Source: Ohtaekwangia sp966211525
Lineage (GTDB): Bacteria; Bacteroidota; Bacteroidia; Cytophagales; Cyclobacteriaceae
Length of the DNA: 31,526 bases
Assembly: GCA_966211525.1 (NCBI GenBank)
Contig: CBIHOZ010000075.1
Span: forward strand, 1-31,526
Direction: 5' to 3'
Position 1 is the stretch's first letter. Each line of letters begins with the position of its first letter. The position numbers were made by a program, and so were the translations under genes. Below, one piece after another: positions 25,537 to 31,526 of the stretch. A model generated the notes under the pieces. It searched no databases, was not told where the DNA came from, and worked only from the letters and a program-made list of their open reading frames with translations.

Positions 25537-26172
25537 TTATTTCAAATAATAGCACAAACCAAGGGTCAGAAAAACGTTCTTATTTGTGTTGAATCCTGGG
25601 GGCGGGTTTGATAGGGCGTTGTAGTCATATTCATTATTATACTTCAGTCCCCAATAATTCCTTATGTTCAACGCCATGTTTTTGAGAAACAGTGCTTCAG
25701 CATTTACACCAACTCCATAGTCAAATCGATCAGAATCACCAACATTAAAAGATTGTGGGAAGAACTCCGTGTTTATTGACTCATTCAGCAATACGTTAAA
25801 CTGAGGCCCGGCACCGATCTTCAAAAAGTGAAAAGGTTTATAGTAAATAGATATAGGACAGGTAATATAGTGGTCATTTTGAACAACATCGCGCAGAAAA
25901 AGACTATTGGCTCCTGCGTTTATATAGCCAAGCCCGGCTTGCCAGCCAACAACTTCGGAAATATCCCGGCTCAGGTTTAACGAAATGAAATAACTTGTCT
26001 TGGGCTCCCAAAACTTTTGTCCTCCCGACACGCTTTCGTGTTTAAGGTTTGTGCGCGCCACACCGGCTGCTATAGAAAAATTTGTTTGTGCACCAGCATA
26101 TATGGACGATAATAACAATGTAAGCACGGTTAACACGGTTATCAATTCGCTATCGTCATTGAGATACTTCAT
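25537..26172 (-). CDS. Small outer-membrane beta-barrel protein
   Basis: A 211-aa protein with a signal peptide (hydrophobic residues about 10-27, ending AGAQ). The mature part shows alternating strands typical of an 8- to 10-strand barrel: YFISLNLSR, WQAGLGYINAG, PISIYYKPFHFLKIGAGPQFNVLLNES, YGVGVNAEALFLKNMALNIRNYWGLK and the terminal VFLTLGLCYYLK. It matches the general outer-membrane barrel (OMP_b-brl) family of Bacteroidota; no function can be assigned. It is a single gene with about 280 gene-free bases upstream and a possible fragment downstream. Confidence 0.82.
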   Translation of the reverse strand: MKYLNDDSELITVLTVLTLLLSSIYAGAQTNFSIAAGVARTNLKHESVSGGQKFWEPKTSYFISLNLSRDISEVVGWQAGLGYINAGANSLFLRDVVQNDHYITCPISIYYKPFHFLKIGAGPQFNVLLNESINTEFFPQSFNVGDSDRFDYGVGVNAEALFLKNMALNIRNYWGLKYNNEYDYNALSNPPPGFNTNKNVFLTLGLCYYLK

Positions 26173-26451
26173 TCTATAAAATTTTCCGCAAGTATAATAA
26201 AACTTCCGCCAGTGACATTAGGCACCGGGTTTATTCTGATGAAGTCTCAATGCAATCACATAGGAGTAACTTCCTGCCTTACCGCTGTCAGTCGTTTCAC
26301 AACGGTATAGCTACCCTACAGATTAATTGCATTTCTTAATTGCGAAAAATACTGTTTATTGGCTTGTCCTTTTGTGTATATTATATATACTGTGTTCAAT
26401 ATTTACTGACGATACGGGAGAGATAGCGCTAAATAAGTCATGGAAGAACGC

Positions 26452-26865
26452 CTATCTCGGCTCCGTTACCCGAAACCAGTTTCCACTGTCGTCAAAAAAT
26501 GCGGCCTCAAACACATCAAGTTCCGGATTGTGATATGGATCAATACAGAACTCAACACCCAACATCTTTTTCTCTTCGTAAAATGCCCGCACATCTGCAC
26601 ATTCAAACACACCATAACTCAGCGTTTGTGCGCTTATAAGCTGCGTCATTTGCTTTACCTGGTTAGCTTTGAATATCATCCCCTCCTCTACCACCACCAG
26701 CAGAATTTCCATTCCAGGTTGTTCGGGCAAATGGAGCGTCACCCATCTGTCTCCATTCACAACCAAGTCTGCATGAATTTTAAAGCCCAGCTTCTTCGTA
26801 TAGAAATCTATAGCACTGTCCAGATTTAGAACATATATAAAAGTATGTGTCAACCTCGTTATCAT
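26452..26865 (-). CDS. VOC (glyoxalase/bleomycin-resistance-like) superfamily protein
   Basis: A 137-aa single VOC domain: THTFIYVLNLDSAIDFYTKKLGFKI at the N-terminus, VTLHLPEQPGMEILLVV, then YGVFECADVRAFYEE and FEAAFFDDSGNWFRVTEP at the end. Metal ligands such as H7, E and E (in MEILLV and FEAAFF) are plausible. Substrate unknown. The ATG at 26863-26865 overlaps the stop of the DHFR-like gene as ATGA, so the two are translationally coupled. The longer open frame upstream of this ATG is not used. Confidence 0.88.
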   Translation of the reverse strand: MITRLTHTFIYVLNLDSAIDFYTKKLGFKIHADLVVNGDRWVTLHLPEQPGMEILLVVVEEGMIFKANQVKQMTQLISAQTLSYGVFECADVRAFYEEKKMLGVEFCIDPYHNPELDVFEAAFFDDSGNWFRVTEPR

Positions 26866-27407
26866 ATCCGTCTTATCGTTTCGTAGATCAGCAACACATT
26901 GCCACACGCAAAAGTCCGTGCGGATATAAATTTCAATGGCATCGCCTTCAGTATGTTATTAAAGAAAGATTTTCCGCCACCAAGCAACAAAGGATTTATA
27001 ATGAGTCTGAACTCATCCACAAGATTATGTCTCATGAAAGATTCCACCATACCGGAACCCGCAAAGATCACTATATCTTTACCGGTGTCCTGTTTAAGGT
27101 TGTTAATGTAATCCGGATCAACTTCACGAAGCAACGTTGAATTCCACGATGCCGATGCAAGCGACTTCGAGAACACCAGCTTGGGTGTGCTGTTCATCAC
27201 CATTGCGAACTCGTCTGTCAGTTGAGGCCAATACGCAATCATTTCTTCATAAGCCTTTCTGCCGTATATAAATAAATCAACACGTTTGAAGAAGTCCATC
27301 ATATAAGCACTCATTTCATCATTCCAATTGTGCCAGTATTCCTGTGGATCTCTGCCTTCAATAAATCCGTCAACAGACACCATCATAGACACGATAACCT
27401 TTCTCAT
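26862..27407 (-). CDS. Dihydrofolate reductase / RibD C-terminal family protein
   Basis: A 181-aa protein. N-terminal RKVIVSMMVSVDGFIEG, then LFIYGRKAYEEMIAYWP, PKLVFSKSL, DIVIFAGSGMVESFMRHNLVDEFRLIINPLLLGGGKSFF: these are the hallmarks of the RibD_C/DHFR-like reductase family (YwjB/YyaP type). It is expected to bind NADPH, but its substrate is unknown. It lies between the AraC regulator (55 bp upstream) and the VOC gene (4-bp overlap). This set likely serves stress or small-molecule detoxification; that is inference. Confidence 0.9.
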   Translation of the reverse strand: MRKVIVSMMVSVDGFIEGRDPQEYWHNWNDEMSAYMMDFFKRVDLFIYGRKAYEEMIAYWPQLTDEFAMVMNSTPKLVFSKSLASASWNSTLLREVDPDYINNLKQDTGKDIVIFAGSGMVESFMRHNLVDEFRLIINPLLLGGGKSFFNNILKAMPLKFISARTFACGNVLLIYETIRRI

Positions 27408-27462
27408 ACCATCATTTACTTTCAGGCAAAGTTATTTTGTCGATATGCTGTCACTATCTTCA

Positions 27463-27900
27463 TTATTGCTTTTTTCGCTTGTGCATGAATGTTAGACAGG
27501 AAGGAATCGACATAGTCGTTTTTTGTCTCAAGAGCATTTCATGCTGTATTTGCTCGTTCCGATATAATGAAGAGCTCTGGCCGGTCTTCTCTTTAAATAA
27601 CACCATGAACGAACTGATGCTTTCAAATCCAACTTGCCAGCACGCGTCAGTCATCGACACACCTGATGCTATCAGCGTCTTCGCTGCTGAAATTCTCACA
27701 TTGATCAGGTACTGTAAAGGTGTGACACCGTAGATCTTTTTGAAAAGTCTCACGAAATGAAACTTCGACATGGTCGCTTCCAGGCAAATTACATCAAGCG
27801 AGAGCTTGCTGTTATATTGTTCATCAATCAACAACTTCGCTTTCACAAGCCGTTGGTATCGCTCTTTCCCTGGATATGTTGTTATCGGTTTACGATTCAT
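27463..27900 (-). CDS. Short AraC family transcriptional regulator
   Basis: A 145-aa protein consisting of little more than an AraC DNA-binding domain (about residues 14-115). It has LVKAKLLIDEQYNSKLSLDVICLEATMSKFHFVRLFKKIYGVTPLQYLINVRI and the second helix-turn-helix DACWQVGFESISSFMVLFKEKTG. There is no N-terminal ligand-binding domain, so sensing must lie in the short C-terminal tail (SIPSCLTFMHKRKKQ) or in a partner. It is the first gene of the set with the DHFR-like and VOC genes and probably regulates them. Confidence 0.9.
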   Translation of the reverse strand: MNRKPITTYPGKERYQRLVKAKLLIDEQYNSKLSLDVICLEATMSKFHFVRLFKKIYGVTPLQYLINVRISAAKTLIASGVSMTDACWQVGFESISSFMVLFKEKTGQSSSLYRNEQIQHEMLLRQKTTMSIPSCLTFMHKRKKQ

Positions 27901-28071
27901 GATCTTCGAGCTTCACGTGATATCTGCTACAAGTTAATAAATGATCAGTCGCTTTAACATTATGTTCATAGCTGGTTAATAATACCACCCATTGAGCAGT
28001 ATACTTAGACCTTGCTCCTGTATAGTTTTTTAAACATGCATTCTGTACCGCGAAATAAATATTCGTTAGCG

Positions 28072-28257
28072 TCAGGTATTCATAACTATACTCCACTGCG
28101 CGCGCACCCAGTGTTTCAAAGCAGCACGATCATCCTTATCCAGGTATCGGAATGCCTTCCTATATTCTTTTTTAAATAATCTCTTATCAAAACTGATTTT
28201 TGCCAGAATAACTTTAGAGTACTCAAGCATAGTGAGCTTAAATTTTCGTTCACCCAT
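28072..28257 (-). CDS. Small conserved protein of unknown function (61 aa)
   Basis: A 61-aa basic helical protein: FKLTMLEYSKVILAKISFDKRLFKKEYRKAFRYLDKDDRAALKHWVRAQW. I associate this kind of sequence with small uncharacterised proteins common in Cytophagales, but I cannot name a family. There is no signal peptide. The ATG is clear, and a near-perfect 22-bp palindrome lies 34 bases upstream, perhaps at its promoter. Role unknown. Confidence 0.6.
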   Translation of the reverse strand: MGERKFKLTMLEYSKVILAKISFDKRLFKKEYRKAFRYLDKDDRAALKHWVRAQWSIVMNT

Positions 28258-28752
28258 TATAAATTCAGATTATGTACAAGAATAAAATACCTTCCGCTAT
28301 ATATAGTGGAAGTGGTTGTAAAATCAAATGCAGGATTTTCGTCCATTAAGCGGACGCTAAGGAATGAAAGACTAAAGGAGTATGATATTGCTTTCGCACA
28401 AATTCTATCGCACAACAGAATTGACCTGTGATTGAAGCCAGCCACGCAGAAGTAGTATTAGTTAATATGAAATACCTACTGATCATTATACTTTTTCTTC
28501 CGGTTCTATTTGAGAAACGTGTCCGTTTGACTGATGGTTTCGAGAGCCGGATTAGAATATAATGAGAAAACAGTTTCAGCGTTGATCTATCATCCACAAT
28601 TACGGTCTTCAGATATTCGTTAATATCTTTTATTCAATTCAAGGCTCAGCGAAGTTCTGATTTTTCATATTAAGGATGTGGCCTATATCTCTGCATTACA
28701 CTCTCATCATACCCGACACACACTATATATACTATACAGATATTGAAGCGTA
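28258..28752. other. Gene-free gap below the histidine kinase
   Basis: About 495 bases with no convincing gene. It holds the palindrome at 28291-28312 and a plus-strand 31-codon frame at 28467-28562 that starts with a signal-peptide-like MKYLLIIILFLPVLF but ends after 31 codons; that frame may be a remnant. A CTATATATAC stretch lies near 28720. Confidence 0.45.
28291..28312. repeat. 22-bp near-perfect palindrome with CTATATATAG core
   Basis: CTTCC-G-CTATATATAG-T-GGAAG, with one G-T wobble position. It lies 34 bases upstream of the small protein's ATG (minus strand). It may be an operator, a hairpin, or one of the window's recurrent CTATATATAG elements. Confidence 0.7.
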
Positions 28753-31101
28753 TCAGGCAGGTAACAGGATATAAAATACAGAGCCTGCATCCGGAACTCC
28801 TTTTGCCCAAATATAACCGTTATGCCCTTCCACCACTCTTTTTACAATCGAAAGACCGATCCCCGAACCACGATACTCTGCGTCACTATGAAGCCTGGTA
28901 AATACATCGAACATGCGTTCTGCATCCTCCTGGTCAAATCCGATACCATTATCCTGCACTTCGATAAGGTTGAATAATTTATTCTGTGCATCGAGCGGAA
29001 GACTATAGGTAACATCTTTGCCCGCGATCGATGTGGATCGAATGGTGATTTTGGGTACAGAACCGGGCTTGCTATACTTAAGCGCATTGCTAATAAGGTT
29101 CTGAAACAACTGATGTATCTGCCTGCTGTTACCCGTCATCACCGGTAAAGTCTGTACGGTAATAACGGCCTGCCGCTTTTGTATCTCCAACTCAAGATCC
29201 TCCTGTACACTCCTGATAATTTGTTCCAGACGAATCTCCTGGTGATCAACAGCTCCCTTCGATGCCTGAGAATATTCGAGTAAGTCATCTACGAGTTTGC
29301 TCATGCGCATTGATATCGCTTCCAGTTTTTCAATCAAGGAAATATACCGGGGTTCCAGCATCTGCTTGAGTTCTTCTTTGAGCTTGTTGGTATAAAACTG
29401 ATGCTTGCGTATGGGCTCTTTCAGGTCGTGCGATGCCGCATAGGCAAATGCTTCCAGGTTTGCGTTCAAAACTTGTAAATCGTGTAGTGACTTTTCGAGT
29501 TTACTTTGCGCTTCCTTCATCGGTGTTACATCGGTAAAGATGTGGATCAAATGCATGTCGTCCATTCTGGAAACCGTCAGCTCAAGCCACTTCTGACTAA
29601 AGTCCAAAAAGTATCGCATGATAAAAGGCTCCCCGGTTTGATGGGTGCGGATACACGCCTGTCCATATTCAGATTGTATCACATGCGGATCAAAGTATGT
29701 TGCAGGTTTGGAGAGGTATAAATCTTTTTGCAATCCGATATATTTTACGGCCGCATCGTTTGCTAAAATTGTTTGCGCATCGACTATATTTCCAGCGTCA
29801 TCAAATATTAATTCAGAGACAGAAATTCCGTTGGAGGAATGCGTTAATATACTGTCCAATAATTTATTTTTCTCATAGACATCCTGTATGCCAGCGCGCA
29901 CTTTTTCTTCCAGGTCGCTTTCCAGTCGTTTGTTTTTATCGATGTTGGTGCTGGTTCCATACCAGGCTACCACGTTTCCGTTTTCCTTGATGGGAATTCC
30001 GCGACTGATCAACCAGACAAACTCACCTTGTTTGTTTCGCCAACGTGCTTCCAGTTCATATAGCGTTGCATTTTGTATAGCTGTGTTCCAGCTATCCAGA
30101 CATAGTTTATAGTCTTGTGGATGTAGTGCAGCCGCCCACCCGAACTCCAGGGATTGGACTTGATCAAGTCCGGTTAGCTCGCTCCATCTTTCATTGATAA
30201 AATCAAGTGCACCATCAGGCTTAGCCGTCCACACAATTACGGGCATCGAGTTGGCAAGGTCTTTCCATTTTTGTTGGCTGGCTGCTGATTGCTTTTTGGC
30301 AATCACCTGAGCCGTTACATCATGGCCTACCGCCATCACACCCGTTGCTATAGTTTCGTCACCTTCAAAAAATGGTTGGTATACAAAGTCGAAATAGTAT
30401 GTCTCCTGATGGTCGAAGCGGTCAAATGTTATGGGATATTCGTACGCTCCGAAAGGCTTTCCGGTATGCCGTACCTGATCTAACAAATCCCGAAAACCCT
30501 GTTTTTCAAGTTCGGGGAAAACGTCAAATAACCGCTTGCCGAGCACGTCTGCATTTACCTTCCACACACGCAGGAGATCATCGCTCGCCAGCTCTATTTC
30601 GTAGTTCTCGCCTCGAACAAATCCCAATACAACGGGCGCTTGCATAAAGAACCTATATGCTTTCTCTATCTCGAGGATTGAAGCGTTTTGTTCTTTCGTT
30701 GGAAACTTGTCTGTGACCTCAACGATGGTGTGTATGATATATAGTAAAGAACCCGATTCATCTTCAACGGGCATATTCTTTATATCCCAATATCTGGTCT
30801 CGTGTATACCACCGGCCAACGATTTAATTTCATGCGGTGTTTTGTGTTGAATCACATAGGTAAATGAATCGTTCAATGTCTCTACACCAGCAAAGCTGGC
30901 ATCACACTGTCCGGCTAAAGGCAACGTAAAGTAGCTTTCTCCGAGTAGCTCATGTCTCGGTCTGGTTAAGGAGACAAAATCATTTGTAGCGGCAAGGATT
31001 GTAAAATCGGGGCTGTTGGGTAGCACTGCTACACTGATCCCGGGTGTTGACTGAAAGGCTCTGAATTCAACAGACGTCCGAGCTTCACTATACGTTTTCA
31101 T
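28753..31101 (-). CDS. Soluble multi-PAS sensor histidine kinase
   Basis: A 782-aa protein without membrane segments. Four PAS-type regions lie at about residues 10-125, 145-285, 285-400 and 410-530. The third is the clearest (MPVIVWTAKPDGALDFINERWSELTGL). The HisKA dimerisation domain follows with the phosphate-accepting H558 in SHDLKEP. The C-terminal ATPase domain has NLISNALKYS, DNGIGF and GSGIGLSIVKRVVEGHNG. It should autophosphorylate on sensing an intracellular cue and pass phosphate to an unlinked response regulator, since none lies nearby. The frame extends to a TTG at 31203, but the first PAS-like region (GISVAVLPNSPDFTILAATN) begins soon after the ATG at 31101, which fits the family start better. 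Confidence 0.88.
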   Translation of the reverse strand: MKTYSEARTSVEFRAFQSTPGISVAVLPNSPDFTILAATNDFVSLTRPRHELLGESYFTLPLAGQCDASFAGVETLNDSFTYVIQHKTPHEIKSLAGGIHETRYWDIKNMPVEDESGSLLYIIHTIVEVTDKFPTKEQNASILEIEKAYRFFMQAPVVLGFVRGENYEIELASDDLLRVWKVNADVLGKRLFDVFPELEKQGFRDLLDQVRHTGKPFGAYEYPITFDRFDHQETYYFDFVYQPFFEGDETIATGVMAVGHDVTAQVIAKKQSAASQQKWKDLANSMPVIVWTAKPDGALDFINERWSELTGLDQVQSLEFGWAAALHPQDYKLCLDSWNTAIQNATLYELEARWRNKQGEFVWLISRGIPIKENGNVVAWYGTSTNIDKNKRLESDLEEKVRAGIQDVYEKNKLLDSILTHSSNGISVSELIFDDAGNIVDAQTILANDAAVKYIGLQKDLYLSKPATYFDPHVIQSEYGQACIRTHQTGEPFIMRYFLDFSQKWLELTVSRMDDMHLIHIFTDVTPMKEAQSKLEKSLHDLQVLNANLEAFAYAASHDLKEPIRKHQFYTNKLKEELKQMLEPRYISLIEKLEAISMRMSKLVDDLLEYSQASKGAVDHQEIRLEQIIRSVQEDLELEIQKRQAVITVQTLPVMTGNSRQIHQLFQNLISNALKYSKPGSVPKITIRSTSIAGKDVTYSLPLDAQNKLFNLIEVQDNGIGFDQEDAERMFDVFTRLHSDAEYRGSGIGLSIVKRVVEGHNGYIWAKGVPDAGSVFYILLPA

Positions 31102-31526
31102 GCGGCCGAAAATATAGTCAAAAAGTTCTTCGTCAACGAGCGCCAACACCGCCATGAAGCCAAAAACGTCAGATATATATCTTTGCCCGTGCTTGCCTGA
31201 CAAAAATGAGAAATTATTGCCACACTCAATTGCTGAATCAGCGGTAGCAGGTAAGCTGGCAAGTATAATAGAAGAGGAAAGTCAGACATAAGTGGATTGC
31301 TCGTCTGGCGCAAAGTTTATATCGTCTTTGAACCCTTCTCAACAGATTCGAACCGAACTCACTTAGGCTGCTTCCTAAAAAAATTATCACAATACGGCAT
31401 TACAGATGAATAAGACGTCATCATTCCATTATGATACAATACAAAGTATCAATATATAGTATATAAGAACTCGCCAAAAAGGCAAAACAAAACAGCATTT
31501 TCATACTCCCGTTTGAAGCGTGGCCG
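31102..31526. other. Upstream region of the histidine kinase to the window end
   Basis: The kinase frame is open to 31203 but is not thought to be translated there. The remaining 320 bases hold no supported gene. TATATA stretches occur at 31174 and twice near 31451-31466. Confidence 0.45.

Noticed and set aside
28467..28562. Plus-strand frame with a signal-peptide-like start
   Set aside because: Only 31 codons long with no mature domain; at best a remnant, noted in the gap entry.
28346..28597. 83-codon minus-strand frame in the gap above the small protein
   Set aside because: Composition is not protein-like and there is no family resemblance or start signal.
31178..31185. Another plus-strand TATCTTTG near the histidine kinase start
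   Set aside because: The next ATG (31206) opens only a 13-codon frame, so no gene is supported.

Overview
The window looks like a chromosomal segment of a member of the Bacteroidota, most likely Cytophagales or Chitinophagales; I cannot name the genus. The evidence is an ECF sigma / FecR / STN-domain TonB-receptor set, a type IX secretion (T9SS) sorting tail, several SPII lipoproteins with acidic residues after the lipobox cysteine, short TAnnTTTG promoter elements and weak Shine-Dalgarno sites. I see no rRNA, tRNA, CRISPR array, transposase, integrase or phage gene.

Layout. 1-313 holds a 7-bp tandem repeat. 314-2383 (-) is a secreted protein with PHP-like metal motifs. After an 840-bp gene-poor gap comes a PhnA/YjdM zinc-ribbon protein (+). 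Two minus-strand genes follow: a regulator joining a DUF4242-like domain, a degenerate nucleotide-cyclase fold and an AraC DNA-binding domain, and then an acyl-CoA dehydrogenase-fold flavoprotein lacking the usual catalytic-Glu motif.

6151-18533 is the core of the window, all on the minus strand. In transcription order it holds an ECF sigma factor, a FecR anti-sigma factor, a 1084-aa TonB-dependent receptor with an STN signalling domain, a beta-helix lipoprotein, a terminator, a lipoprotein with seven IPT/TIG domains and a YWTD-like propeller, a leucine-rich-repeat protein with a T9SS tail, a second terminator, and a two-domain lipoprotein. This looks like a cell-surface signalling locus whose receptor activates its own sigma factor through FecR, with large outer-surface proteins next to it instead of the usual SusD partner. 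The ligand cannot be read from sequence.

18727-21656 holds a possible 47-aa protein (+), a TetR regulator and an SDR oxidoreductase (both -) with two matching palindromic operators before the SDR gene, and a DUF4397 lipoprotein (+). 22078-24309 (+) holds a cold-shock protein, a DUF421/YetF membrane protein with an added C-terminal zinc ribbon, and a methyltransferase-like protein with a hydrophobic insert. 24337-31101 (-) holds an NmrA-like protein, an outer-membrane barrel, a compact AraC / DHFR-like / VOC gene set, a small basic protein, and a soluble multi-PAS histidine kinase.

The hexamer TATATA, often inside CTATATATAG-type palindromes, recurs throughout the window in genes and gaps. 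Several hairpins, a mini-ORF and small ORFs are reported with low confidence. All assignments come from reading the sequence by eye; no database search was run.
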